A stretch of 64,000 bases of DNA, from assembly GCA_019915015.1 (NCBI GenBank), contig JAHBBC010000002.1:2356001-2420000 (forward strand), in the 5' to 3' direction. The translations under genes and the position numbers were made by a program. Below the pieces are notes generated by a model. It searched no databases and was not told the origin of the DNA. It saw only the letters and a program-made list of their open reading frames with translations. Below are positions 33,164 through 45,380 of the stretch, one piece after another (the first letter of the stretch is position 1; every line of letters starts with the position of its first letter). This stretch comes from Auriscalpium vulgare (lineage: Eukaryota > Basidiomycota > Agaricomycetes > Russulales > Auriscalpiaceae).

Positions 33164-34436
33164 TCAGTGTTGGCGCCACATCAAGCCATTTTGGAGGTCC
33201 TTCAACATTTCATCATCCACGGCGCTGCTGCGGAAAAATGAGACATAGTCGTACTCGGCCTCCGGGTCGTCTCTCGCATCCCGAACATACCCAACTTTCA
33301 CCCTTTCCCTGTCTTCATCCGTCGAACCGAGATCTGGTATCATCTGCTCGACCACTAGCTTCTCCAGCGAGGGCATCCGGGTGAGGCCGCGGTACATGCT
33401 TTCCCAGACTACTTGGCGTGCTGTGTCCTCGATGGTCATGAACGTAGGAATAATAAAGAAACACTCGAGAAGGTCGAGCGTTTCCAAGCCCCGGAATGCC
33501 TCGACGAAGTCGTCCACCGCAAAGTCGCACTCGAAGAACATCCTCTTCAGCGAGAGACGGGTCAAGCCGGAGCTGTTGAGGCTTGTGATAGGTAGTGGGG
33601 GAGGATAGAACGAGTCGTTGTGCAGAGCAAGCTTCCTCAACGACGTAGCGGGATCCAGGAAGCAGTCTGCGATAGTGTGATCCCAGAACTCCTCTGCCGC
33701 TGCGGAGTACGTGGGAACGTCTGGGGCGTACGAGGCGACCGAGATGCGCAGCTCAACCAACTGCTCGAGCAAGGCCTGGACAGAAGGCGTGCCGTAGAGT
33801 TCGTCGTGCATGGGGACGAGGTTGTTCAGAGTTAGGGATGTCAGGGTTGGCGGGAAAGCATCTGCGGCGGCTTCAATAAGGGCGAGTTGGAGCAGCAGGC
33901 CATCCGACGTGTTGGTCTGCTTGTCGGATGTCTGGGGATCGAGGCCATCGTCCCACTTGGGATGGAACGTGAAGGAAAGTCGTGTGAGAGAAGTGAGGGA
34001 ACGAAGGCGCGAAAACACGCTCGTGAGCAGCATCCGTATGTGTTCTCCATGTTCGCAAGCCCGCGATGTGTCTTCATAGTCCGCATCCTCGTCTCCAGCG
34101 ACGTCTGCATCACAAAAGCAAGCGACACGGGCCCGCTGTCAGAGTATGTGATATGATGAGCAAAATGACCGGCGCACATTGAAGTTTGCAGTCGGCCGCT
34201 GCATCCCGGTAGATGACCACCTCCACGTTTTGGCAAAACTCGCTCGACTGCAGGAGGTCGGAGAAGAATTGCACGCTGTCCTTTGTGTTGCTGACGAGGA
34301 TGGTACGGAGGGCCTTGGTGGTCGCGACCGCACACAAGGTCTTGCTGACGAGGCGCAAGCGATGCAGGTCGTCGACGACGGGGACGTTCACGACGACCAT
34401 TTGCCATAATTCCACAGGCAGAGAACGGCAAACCAT
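33164..34436 (-). CDS. F-box-like leucine-rich protein
   Basis: Two exons (complement of 34178-34436 and 33164-34104) join over a 73 nt intron to 399 aa. The F-box-like start is SLPVELWQMVVVNVPVVDDLHRLRLVSKTLCAVATTKAL. Leucine-rich segments follow (LRSLTSLTRLSFTFHP, LTSLTLNNLVPM, LTRLSLKRMFFECDF, LETLDLLECFF). It is related to the gene at 28793-30123: F-box region, FTFHP and SLTLNNL are shared. It probably serves as a substrate receptor of an SCF-type ubiquitin ligase, as generally supposed for this expanded basidiomycete family. The substrate is unknown. Confidence 0.72.
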
Positions 34437-34725
34437 GACGATGGATCACAGTGTGGATGTTTGTGTGTGGTCGGAGGAAGAGCGATGTTATAGTCGGCGA
34501 AGGCTTAGCTTGGCAATTGAAGTCACCATGACGCGTGTCCAGCGTCTACGCTTACAAGTCGCTGCCGTGGTCGAGAACATGGTAGCAATGTGACTATGGA
34601 TACAGTGCGAGGATATTGCGCTACAAAACACCAATAACTAAATGGAAATGCTGAAAACTGAGTAGGACAACCGAGTAAGATGTAAGATGTGCCCGATGTT
34701 CGTCATGGGCGGGACAAATCTGCCC

Positions 34726-35633
34726 TTAGGGACATTCCACAGTCACGCTTCGTACCACCGCGCTCATCCTCTCTGGCGCACGCTCCCAATTCACCGGACC
34801 GTTTGCCCACTCCGCCGTACCCTGCGGGCTGCTCGCATCCCAGATGCCGAGCTGCACGCGCGAAGGATGGCTGGGATAGTGCAGCGTGCCGTTCTTGCGC
34901 GTATCCTCCGGCCGAAGAGTGCGCACGACGCGACCGTCCACGCTCCAGACAATACGCTCCGCGGACCAGTCGATGGTGTACTGGTGCATGTCGGCGATGG
35001 ACCCGCGCGCCGGGAGGTTCTCGATCTCGCCGAAGACGCCCCAAAGCGGTTCTTTGTCGGACGGACTGGGCGCGTAGACGTTCGTTTGCCAGTTGGTTGG
35101 GTCTCCGCCGACGAGCTCTACGTCAATTTCGTCATGTTCTTCGGCTGATTTTAAATGCGTCAATGCCGTCGAATAAGAACAGGCGCGCGAGCGAGACGTA
35201 CCGATGAGGATAGCTGCAGAGACTATGCCGCTCACCGTCGGCCCTGACACTTCGACTGTGAGCTTACCATAGCTGTAGGGTTGTAAGCGTACATCGCTGT
35301 ATAACTAGGGAAAGCGAGTGCGCACAGCATAGTAAATGTGGAGTTGATTGTTGCGCCCTCGGCGACCTTGTCGTTCACGCCGCCGTCCGTGGTGATCTTC
35401 CCGCTGGGCCGTTGGAGAAACAGTTTCAACCCGCCATCGGTAGTGCTGTAAGACCCCTCTGGGCTCACGGCGATGTACGGGGAGGAGCCGGGCGCGGACG
35501 AGCGTGATGCAACAGAGCCCGGCGAGAAGTTGGTGTGCAATGGCATGCAGTTGCCCGCGGTCCTGGAGGTGTATCGGCCTGCGACAGCATAGACAAAGAG
35601 AGAAAGATAGGCGAAAACATAAAACAGATGCAT
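34726..35633 (-). CDS. Secreted glycoside hydrolase family 16 enzyme (CRH-like)
   Basis: Three exons (complement of 35326-35633, 35202-35272, 34726-35138) join to 263 aa. A signal peptide (MHLFYVFAYLSLFVYAVAG) is followed by a Cys-containing mature start. The catalytic signature DEIDVELVGGDPTNWQTN holds the nucleophile and acid/base glutamates of the E-x-D-x-E motif. The following parts (QYTIDWSAERIVWSVDGRVVR, PSRVQLGIWDAS, GTAEWANGPVNW) fit the CRH/Utr2 branch, which links chitin to beta-glucan in the cell wall. No GPI tail or CBM18 is visible. A plain beta-1,3(4)-glucanase is the alternative. Confidence 0.88.
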
Positions 35634-36200
35634 GGTTGGCAGGCGGGTCTCAGAAAGCAGAGTAGAGCCTGGGAACAGAGCATTTTGGATTGTCCACTGT
35701 GGACGGTTGCCACGTGATCGCGACATACATGGCTGCCTCAGAGTCAGTAGCCGGCATCCTGACGCCGTCAGGCCTTCAAGCTTCAAGTCTTCAATAGAGA
35801 GAAGAGCCCCAAGTTTGCCCACAAGAACCAGCGAAAAGGGAGGGTTGAAAATGAAGAGATGGTGGGCAAGAACGAGAAAATGATCGCTATACTTCAAAGT
35901 TCAAGGCGCCGGCCGACATTTCCCACGCCTTGTACCCTCTTCGACTCGTACTGAGTACTCCCTTGAACACCGTACTCTGACCTGCAAGATGACCGAGTCC
36001 CACGAACGCATGGGAAGTAAGCGCGCAAAGAAAGACAGCAATCTGGGTGTCCGACATGGTGCCAGGTGCGTAGCGAATATCAGCAGCAGCGTAGCCCTGC
36101 TGAGCGCTGACTGCGAACGCGTAGCTCATATTGGCAGTCAGCCTTTGACTCGCGGCATTCACTGAACCTCAGCCATGCGGCTATTTCTGGTCAGCCGGAT
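35634..36200. other. Divergent intergenic region, no gene seen
   Basis: Promoters of the GH16 gene (minus) and the F-box-like gene (plus). Frames here are short and without motifs. Confidence 0.45.
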
Positions 36201-37764
36201 ATGCCATGGCGCCTTCTGGACGAGGAGATCGATGCTCTCACCAATATCCTGCGCTCCGCCAAGGCCATACGGAACGCGTGCACTCCGGGCCCTCTGCGTC
36301 TTCCGCCGGAGATCTTGTCTCTCATATTCTCGTTTGCGACTATTTCGGACCCTCCAAGACGCGTCAAGTCAAAGGAATATCCACCGAAGGCCGACCGTTT
36401 CATCCTGGGCTGGGTCGTCGTGACTCATGTCTGCAAACAGTGGCGTCAGGTGCGACCAGCGTATTACCAGGAGAGCTGTTCTGATCCAAAGCAAAGGTTT
36501 CTCTCGCGTTAAGCGCACTTTGGATTGGCTTGGACGCTGTCAACATGACGCCGTCGTGGTTCAAGCAATTCGTAGTCCGTTCCGCATCGGGCACGTCGCC
36601 TCTATCCGTGTCCGTGAACTTCACGCATTATCTCTATACGATCCCGCCATCTCTCAGCACAGCTCTCACGTTGACCGCGCGTATCCGTGATTTGACCTTG
36701 TCAACAGACGAGGACGACGAGAACCGCAGCCTTTATCTCAGTGACATTTGCCTGCAAGATGCCGCTACGCAGGGTCCAGCGCCGATGCTCCAGTCATTGA
36801 TTATCAGAGGAACTCAAAAAACTGTCTTTCATATCTCCCCTGGATTTTTCGCATCGGATGCTCCACGTTTGCGAACCTTGTCTCTTCAAAATTGCACCAT
36901 CGATTGGTGTTCTCCCTTCCTGTCTAATCTCGTTCGCCTTTCCATCGTATTACACTCTGGCTCGTACCACGACCGGAGTGACCGCCGGAACGCCACACCT
37001 TCGAAGCGCCAGCTTCTCGATGTTTTGTGCCGAATGCCGCGTCTGGAGACGCTCGTCCTCGTCAACACCCTGGGCAACCTCCACCGACCCCTTGACGGTC
37101 CACCTGACGAACGCATTGTGCAACTGCCGTGTCTCCGCTACATACGTATAAAGGCAAGCCTCCCTCACTGCGTATATGTCATGCAACATCTCGCCATACC
37201 GTCATCGGCACGCCGCCGACTACAAGAATCCACTCCAAGGGACCCCGCCTTGCTAGACTTCCATGCCTTTCACTGGTTATGTGGCGGTGCTTTGCGTATA
37301 CAATCAATGCGCCTCGAGCTGTCAGACTTCTATGACGATGACGACTCGGACGAGGAGCCGACTCGGCTGTACATGTCTTGTTGGGCCAACTCATGGGACT
37401 GGCCTGACGCAGATACGAACCCCAAAAAAAAGGCATGCTTCGAGCTGACTTTAACCGTATCGACGGGGTTTCGCCTTCCCCATATGATCGCAAGCAGTCC
37501 CGGGTTACTTCGGGAGCTCCGGAGCGTTTGCCTCGACTCCAGAAATGAAACTGGAACATCGTTTGATTGGAGGAAGACGGACTGGCGGAATCTACTTGGC
37601 AAAGCGACACAGGTCAATCACCTCGTCGTGACACTGGGAGCAAGATCAACAGCGGAATTTCTGGACGCTTTGCAGGGTTCCACCACGGACCTCCTTCTTC
37701 CCAAACTTCAACGTCTCGTCCTGCCCCATTTAGGCGATCTCGACTACAAAAGTGAGCCTGACAG

Positions 37765-37796
<32 letters not shown>

Positions 37797-37808
37797 ACGA
37801 CGATGACA

Positions 37809-37839
<31 letters not shown>

Positions 37840-38011
37840 CGCAGATGACGTGATACCCAACGTTCGGGAGCTCGCTTTGTGTCTGGAATCCCGTCACACC
37901 CGCGGGCATACACTTCCCCTCCTGCAGATATCTTCTTCATGCAGACACGAACCGTGGTTATGGCAGCTCACGCCCTTCGTATCCAATGTGGAGTTCAAAG
38001 AATTTTGGTGA
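36201..38011 (+). CDS. F-box-like protein with poly-aspartate tract
   Basis: Exons 36201-36449 and 36497-38011 give 587 aa. The N-terminus LLDEEIDALTNILRSAKAIRNA leads into the F-box-like motif LRLPPEILSLIFSFAT and GWVVVTHVCKQWRQ. The splice site was set so that VSLALSALWIGLD continues the motif, as in the paralogue at 53826-55682 (VALADATLWSELD). Leu-rich repeats follow (PRLRTLSLQNCTI, LPKLQRLVLPHL). An unusual run of about 25 Asp residues, broken by Asn and Glu, is encoded by a GAC microsatellite. Such proteins probably act as SCF receptors. The start could lie further upstream. Confidence 0.75.
37765..37843. repeat. GAC trinucleotide microsatellite inside coding sequence
   Basis: About 26 near-continuous GAC/GAT/AAC codons that encode the poly-Asp tract of the F-box-like protein. 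The array length keeps the reading frame. Confidence 0.85.
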
Positions 38012-38285
38012 CGATCACTGTCAATTCTTCTTTTTCAACTATTCTATTGGCTGCCGTATATGGCTCCTCGGAGCGACCGCCCCCTTTCCTATCCTTCCAT
38101 GATATGGTCAAACGCTCAATCTCGCTCCTGTCGATATCCCCAATGATTCAGGTACGATATCACGCACGCATAGCGTCCGAAACACCTATAATTGTATCGA
38201 GACCGTTATTTCTAAAACCTCGCCCTATCTAACAACACTTCCTCTATGTTCCTTCTTGATTATTTCCTAACGTACACCTATCCGC

Positions 38286-40903
38286 TCAATGCGACAGCTC
38301 CTTGATCTTGACGATGATGGCTACATGGGACAGAGTCAGCGACCGGCCAACATGAGGGGGAAAGGGCGTACATTGCGGGTCGAGGCCCTGGTGGGGGATT
38401 TGCTCCTGGAGGCCACCGCATCCTGTGCGAAGGCGGCGATGTCAATGACCTCGCGGACAAGGATGCGATACATATTAAATACGTACCCTCCTTGTTCGTT
38501 CCGATGTATCCGTACTTCGGTGTGAGCTGGCGCTCCAGCAGCCAAGTTCCGAACTTCGAGCCGAGCTATGCACATCAAACAGCAGACGGTGAGCGCAGCA
38601 CAAAGATGCTCGGCGACGAACATACGCCGGTCTTCTGATTCAAAGACTCAACAACAAGTACAAATGGGCTCGCGCCAATCTTCTTGATGACCTACAACCC
38701 GGATGACGCCCTTATCAGGAAACGGATACGCTGGCAAAACCACGCGTACACAAAACGCACCTGCTCGTCGACCAAGTTCAAAGTAGGCTTGTTGATCAAG
38801 CCGACGTCCAGGCCCTCCTGGCGGACGCGCAGGACCGCATCGTAGCTGCGGTACAGCATATCGCCGAACGACACCACGTATCCGGCCTTGCCCTCGAGGA
38901 TGACCTCGTCCTTCCCAGGCACGAACTCGTAGTCGTCGCCAAAGAACCGCGTCTTTCCGTCCTCTTTCAAAATGTACGGCACTTTGGCGCGCGTCGAGAA
39001 GACAAAGCGCAAGCCGCGCTCGAAGAACACACGCTTGATGACAGCGGTCATCTGCAGCGGATCAGCGGGGAAGTAGAGCCATGACTGGAGATCTGCAAGA
39101 GAGTTGTCCGCGAAGAAGGAGTTGATGCCGAAGTGGCAGGTGTTGTCAGCCATCTGCGCTATGTTAGGAATGGGACGGTGCGGGACATAGCTAGGAAACG
39201 AACTTCGTCAACTGGAACGAGATATCAATTTCCACCAATTGCGAAAGGGAGAACTGACGTACCGCCGGAATGGGAGAAATGGCAGAGCACGTTGCAGTTG
39301 TTCAGACGCGCCATAGTGACTTCCGACACGACCATCTCCAAGAACGCGGAGAACGTCGAGAAGACGCCGAATTTGTTTGCGTCAAAGCCGAACCCGGCGG
39401 CCGCGGAAAAGTTGCCGCGCTCCATGATACCTGAAGGAACGAAAACCTCCGGGTGCTTTTGGTGGATGGCCTTCAGGCCGGTTGAGCCCTCCAAGTCGCC
39501 TGCAGAAAGGCCGTCAGGGTAATCATCGTATACCATGTCTGTGACGCACTGTCAATGACCATGACCTTCTTGGCAGCCTCCTCCTTGGACAAGCCGTCAA
39601 GGACCAGGTTGACCGCCTCGCCGAATACGACTCGATTGGCACCGTTCTCGCGCGTCGAGCCAACGTACAGATACGGGACAGATGTGGGCTTGATGTTGAG
39701 CAAGATATTCTCAATCTCGTCGTACGTCTTCTGGCTGTAACCGCGCTTCTTGAAGTAGCCGAGGGCGCCCTTGACGGGGATGACGTCGTGACCGTGTGGG
39801 CTGCCCTCGATGTCCGGGACACCTGGCGCCATGAGGCGCTTGCAGACAACTGTGCAGCGGGCGTCAGTACTGCAAACATATAGGCGCAATGTCCTTCCAG
39901 AAGAGGAAAGAGAAGTCTCCGACGGCAGCGGGTCTTCGTCCTCCTCCGAGCTACGCATGTGAAGAGGCACTGGCACGTACTAGCGGCAGGCCCAGGAGTA
40001 TTGATGACCTTCACGAGAGCGCCCCACAGAGCGTCTAAGTCTTCGCCCTGGACGGTGATGACCTCGAGGCCGTGTCCCTCGAGCGTCTTCCCGATCTCAT
40101 AGCCCTTCAGATATTCGGACGGGTGGCCGGCAATGGTGACATCATTGTCGTCAATGATGAGCTTAACGTTCAGGCCCTGCGCGACAGCAAGGCGAGCGGC
40201 CTCTGCGTCATTACCTTCCTGCTGGGAGCCGTCAGATCCGAGGCAGAAAATTGTCTTGTCGCGGTTGGCGAGGGCGACGCCATTGACCAAGGCCCACACG
40301 TGACCAAGGCGGCCAGAAGAGAACTTGATTCCGGGGGTAAGGCCCAGCTCGGGGTGGCCGGGGAGCTTCGAGTTGGCCGCGCGGTAGTGCAGGAGGTGCT
40401 CCGGGGGAATGTGGCCCTCGAGCGCGGCGACAAGGTACTGCGTGGCGACGCGATGGCCTGGACAGAGCCCCGTGAGCTGAAGCTCGCGCAAAACAAATCT
40501 CGCCTGTAGGCACGCACCGGCTTCGTCGAAGAGAACAGGGTAAAACTTGTCCGACGTCTCGAAGAGAGATAGAAGGAGAACGGTCTCGGGAACAGTGTCA
40601 TAAGCGCCGCCTACGATTGGTCCGGTCAATGATAGGAGAACGTGCGTGGAAGAGCGCGGGCGGCACCTGTATGGCCGCTCACACCACGCGCAGCGCCAGT
40701 AGCGGTGAAGAGTACTATAGCATCGCGCAGGAGCTGGATGTTCGCCTTGATAGCGATGCGCTGCTCGTCGGTGAGCTGGGGATTGCTCGGGTCTAGCTTG
40801 ACCCTGTAAACGTCGTTAGCAGTGTATGACTTTCGAATTGGCTAGATTCTGACGGTTTATAGAGGGATAGGTCGATAGGGAACTGATTTTCTGCGCCGGA
40901 CAT
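38286..40903 (-). CDS. Transketolase-like thiamine-diphosphate enzyme
   Basis: A multi-exon minus-strand gene. The start at 40903 gives MSGAENQFPIDLSLYKP and, after an intron, TDEQRIAIKANIQLLRDAIV and HTGGAYDTVPE. The ThDP site is present (GSDGSQQEGNDAEAA ... NVKLIIDDNDVTIAGHP). The pyrimidine-binding domain follows (VVFGEAVNLVLDGLSKEEA, MERGNFSAAAGFGFD), then a C-terminal domain ending QSIIVKIKELSH at 38286. The order matches transketolase/dihydroxyacetone synthase enzymes, which move two-carbon units between sugar phosphates. Details such as GVPDIEGSPHGHDVIPVKGALG suggest a divergent fungal branch, not the classic pentose-phosphate enzyme. Exon edges near 39860-39995 are uncertain. Confidence 0.82.
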
Positions 40904-41209
40904 GGTGGTTGCGGTCGAAGAGATCGATGGAGACATCCAAGGCGCGCCCACGGGCCCATACATGAGTTGGTGATGTCATATGCCACCGGCCCGAGACGGT
41001 CCGCCGAGACAAATATCATCTTCCGCATTTTCTACAGGACCGTCCACTGTTTAGGCTGCACAAGCTCTCGGACAGTACTAAGTATTCGGTGTCACATTGT
41101 GTACTCCTAAGTGGTCAGATTTTCCTACGTGGCATCAGTCTGCGGTGCTAATTCACTGAACACATTGAAGTCAAAACGCGGCACGCCAGTCGATGAAAAC
41201 AGAAATGAC
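40904..41209. other. Intergenic region, no gene seen
   Basis: Short spacer between the 3' end of the first DUF6533 gene and the start of the transketolase-like gene. Nothing recognised. Confidence 0.5.
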
Positions 41210-42736
41210 TCACATAGAGAACATACTGTCAGCGGCGGCCGGCGTTATCATCGACGAGAGCGTCTGACTGGCATGCACAATGCACAGGTGTTCCCGGGCC
41301 CTCTCGTTCTCTACTCGAAGATTGATCATGACGCGAGACATCAAAGTCGCGCTGAAGACATTGGTCAACAGAGGAGATGTGTCCTTGAGTAATGGCTGAC
41401 CAAAAGAGATTGGGTCAGGTCAAGATGGTAACTGGAGGAAAGCCAACGCACAGGCGCGAGCTGATTCATACGCATGATGGTCAAATACGGCTTTGCATCC
41501 AGACGGCTATCAACCGCACCATTATTCCCAGAATATTGGCCAAGTTGATCACGAAAAGAACGCTGCGGGTCAGTCAAAGCTATCCTGTCAGAGAGATAGA
41601 GCAATTCCGTACAAGAAGTACATAGCACCTGTTTGTTCACTGGTCAGTTAAGCTGAATCGAAGTGATAGGCGGAAACGACAGACCATCACGCAGGAAGAC
41701 ATGCATGATACTCCAAGACGTATTCAATGCCAACATGCGAGCTCTATAGAATGAAAGAGCGAAAATAGCGACGTCAAACACGAGGACAACTCCCCAGGTT
41801 GAAGCAATATCTAAAAAGCTTTCAGACGTGAGGTTGGAGATCTAAAGTGGCGTCCATACGATGTGCACTGTACAGAAGCGTAAGAAAGGATTTAATTCGG
41901 TGAGAAGGCCTTGGACGTACTTAGCTGGGGAGGAGTATGTCGGGCACACAGGCCATTTAACCACGACCGGCGTCATAGCGACTTTGGGACGCGGCCAAAA
42001 TAGTGTCACCTTCACTTCCATCAATGTTTCGGGCCCCATACAACGATGTGGAGAGGAACATACGCAGCCCGCAGCGAAGACTCCAAGAAGCATGGCACAA
42101 AGTAGCCAGACGATGCCGCGGTGGTGGTTGTACACCGCCGACACACGTATCGCACACAGCACTGCAAAGAAGCTTCAGTTCAACACGTACCGCGAGCCCC
42201 TATACTTGTAATAACGTACTCGCTGTGGTTGCCTGCAGGAAAAACATCTGGTACGCGTGGTACTTAGAAAGACCCGTACAGCTGATAGGGCATGAGCTTC
42301 GCGCAAGGGCGCTGGCGTGCAATTTACCTACGCCTATGGGCCGCGTAAAGGTGAATTAAAGTTTGCAATATAGGAGTAGCTCACTTTTTCGCTCAACCCA
42401 GGCGCTAGCATCTCCATAATGACAGGAGCATGTCCGATGATAGCCAAGTACCGATGGAAGAAGAAGAGGAGAGATACAGCCGTCCAACGTTGCTCGCGCA
42501 GGTCCGCCGTCCGACGAGGAAACCAGAAGACGTCTATCTCAGCCGCAATGGTCAAGATAAAGTCATAGTAGAGCACCGCTAGATGCAATTAGTGACGACA
42601 CCCTCGAGCTGGTCCTTCACGACTCACTGAAAGCGACCAAAGAGAATGAGCGATGGGCCTCTCTACACCAATGTCTCGGGTCAGTACAGAATGGACGAGC
42701 CCGGTGATCGACGGAGGCAGCATACAGTTGTATCAT
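41210..42736 (-). CDS. DUF6533 multi-membrane protein 1
   Basis: The gene is split into many short exons. The start near 42736 (MIQLYAAS) was chosen by likeness to the three relatives in this window. The DUF6533 core follows at 42350-42585: VLYYDFILTIAAEIDVFW ... RWTAVSLLFFFHRYLAIIGH. Further hydrophobic exons read RVSAVYNHHRGIVWLLCAMLLGVFAAGC, STWGVVLVFDVAIFALSFYRA, RSVLFVINLANILGIMVR and TNVFSATLMSRVMINLRVENERA, ending at 41210. About seven membrane helices are expected. DUF6533 is a large basidiomycete-specific family of unknown role. It forms a tandem pair with the next gene. Confidence 0.72.
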
Positions 42737-43847
42737 TGTCTGGGAGATGAATAGCAGACTGGCGTGGATGAGTACGCTACAGCCATATTTCGGCCATACT
42801 TATGAGCTGATCAGGGTGTGACAAATTGTCTGCTTTGTCGGAACTGGCGTTGACACGACACATTGTCGTTGACCAGGTGTGACATATACTGTACCATCAA
42901 CACAGAGGTAAGAAGCGCAGTCGGAGACATGCGAGCACTGGCCTATAAAACGCACCACGATGAAAGACGATGAGCGCTCATGTCCTCGTATTGATGTGTT
43001 TCCAGCGACTACGCTGAGCGCTCTAGTCTGGTTGGGTCATCTCGTCCTGTCACTTACACGCTGCATGATGGAGACGGGACGCCGGCATGTCGTATAACTG
43101 CGCCGGGGGTCCTTCGGACCTTCTGCGAAGCTGAGTTGATTGAGAAAACCAACACAAAAGACAGCCAGCGAGTCGACACAAGCACAAGAGCCCAACTCCG
43201 AGTGAGTGCACAGCGCAAACTCGGAACGAAGTGGCTGTTACCGGTTCAGTGTTTCTTGTTCAGCGTCTGTTATTCTCGAGTCGTTTCAGGCGTGGCACTC
43301 CTCGGCAGCCGCATGCATTGCGCGAGCATTTGCAAGATAGCATCCTTGATGATGTCGACGAGTATTAGTATTGATCCGGTGATTGCTGCACAAAGCTGCT
43401 CGTTGTCTTCGTAGCATCATCGGGCGGCAGATGGTCATCATAACGGCGGGACAAGACCGCCAAAATGGATGCAGGACGGCGACTGCCAACCGTGTGCGCT
43501 CATGCTGTGGAAGCGCTGCCCGCGTGCGGCGAAATTATCTCTACTCTGAGAGTAAATGCGTGGATAAAACCATGAAGATCGTCTGACTCACACAGTGTCC
43601 ATGCTGTCTTCGCGCTAATCAGAGTCAAGATCAATGGCGTGGCTACACGCGCTGATTTGATGAAGAATAAGGAAATACAGATACGTGACAAAGGATGCGT
43701 GCTCGTAGTCGCAAGCGCCTACGCCGCAAAAAGAACCCGAGCAGAAGAGCGTCTGCGGTGCGACTCAACACCGAGTCCTACTACGTCACTGCATGCATGA
43801 CCGCAAAGGTGAATCAACTGTGAGATACTACCAGAAAAGATCGTGTC
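42737..43847. other. Intergenic region between DUF6533 genes
   Basis: About 1.1 kb with no recognisable gene. Weak hydrophobic frames on the minus strand (near 43500-43690) might be a decayed family fragment, but no signature motif is left. Confidence 0.4.
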
Positions 43848-45380
43848 TCACACAGAGGAGGTCGAGCCTGCGCCAATGACCCTCGGTTTCTTCGGTGAGA
43901 CCGGCTGAGCGACAACACATTCGTGGATTCTGTCATTCTCGACGCGGAGATTGATCATCAGGCGGGACGTCATAGTCGCGCTCAGAACATTTGTTAAGAG
44001 CGTGAAGTCGCCCTTGATCAACGGCTGGATGAAATGCGTGAGCCGAGTTTCGGACGGGGATCGGAGGAAATACAACACACGGGCGCGAGCTAGTGAGGTC
44101 AAAGTTCATGTCTCAGCATACTGGCTGTTGCATGCACTTGGATGGCATGCGAACATACCAGTATTCCCAGGATATTTGCTAAATTGATTACGAAGAGGAT
44201 GCCACAAATTCGTCAAGGCGCTATTCTGACGGATAGCAAGGGAGAATCGTACAAGAAGTATGCGGCACCTGCTCGTGACTCAAAGTCAGCTTGATTCAAT
44301 TTATGGAAGGCGGAGACTAACCATCTCGCAGAAGGACGTGTAGTACGCTTTGGGAGCTCAATTTTAAAACACAAATCCTATGGAGCGACAAAGCGAAGAT
44401 AGTGACGTCGAACAAGAGTACGCCCCCCCAGGTCGAAGCGAAAACTAAGAGAGAGTCAGTTCGGTTCAAAGAAATCCGAGTAGAGCGTACCATACGCGCT
44501 GCTCAAGTCGTGAGGTTAACAATCACCGAATTCTACAAACAAGACAGCTCGTGTACGTACTCATAATTCTGGTGATATATCAGGCACCCGGGGTACCTGT
44601 CCGCATTTGAGGACATTGGCACAAACGTGTCAGATCCCGGCATGAAAACAGATATCTTGAACTTTGTCAAAGCCCGAACGGAGATCCTGAATAGGGCTAC
44701 GTACGCAACTCGGGCCTAACACACCAAGGAGTATGACGAAGAGGAGCGCGATGACGCCTCGGTGGTGGTGATACATCGCCGACATGCGCATCGAGCACAG
44801 CACTGTGTGAGCTTCAGCCAGGGCAATGTCGCCAGAAAATCAGATGAACATACGTGCAGTGGCCGCCTGTACGAAGAACATTTGGTATCTGTGGTAGGCC
44901 GAAAGCGATGTACATCTGAGGTAAACAGTGGCGGGCTGAGCTTTCCTGCAAGTGCCAGATGACATGCCTTCACTTACGCCTACCCGATTGGAAACCGGTC
45001 AGTTGTGCGATAAATGTAAAGTAATCGACGACTCACTGGCCTTGTCGTTCAGGTCAAGCCCGAGCATCTGGTATATCATGGGAACATGCCCGACGATGGC
45101 GAAATACCGATGGAAGAAATAGAGGACCGATGCAGCTGTCCAACGATGCCTGCGCTCGGGACTTTTGCGCCAGAAAACGTCGATTTCTGCCGCGGCGGTT
45201 ATAGAAAAGTCGTAACTGAGCACGGCTAAAGTACAGATCAGCTTGGTACAACTGCGTCGTTGGTAGGGGTTACGAGTCACTGAAATCGATCAGATTACTG
45301 AAGCGATTCGTGTCTCTGTGCGATGTCATGGTGAGCGACGCGTTATAACGACAGACTGGGGAAGCGACATACAATACCAT
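43848..45380 (-). CDS. DUF6533 multi-membrane protein 2
   Basis: Tandem relative of the gene at 41210-42736, same strand, many short exons. The start near 45380 reads MVLYVASPV. The core exon (45000-45230) holds VLSYDFSITAAAEIDVFW and RWTAASVLYFFHRYFAIVGH. Later exons read MYHHHRGVIALLFVILLGVLG, STWGGVLLFDVTIFALSLHR, LFVINLANILGIL and LLTNVLSATMTSRLMINLRVENDR, with the stop at 43848. Exon borders were not all fixed and the coding quality is lower than in genes 3 and 4, so decay cannot be excluded. Confidence 0.68.

Noticed and set aside
43136..43691. Possible fifth DUF6533 gene or fragment
   Set aside because: Hydrophobic frames exist on the minus strand, but none of the family signature motifs could be found.
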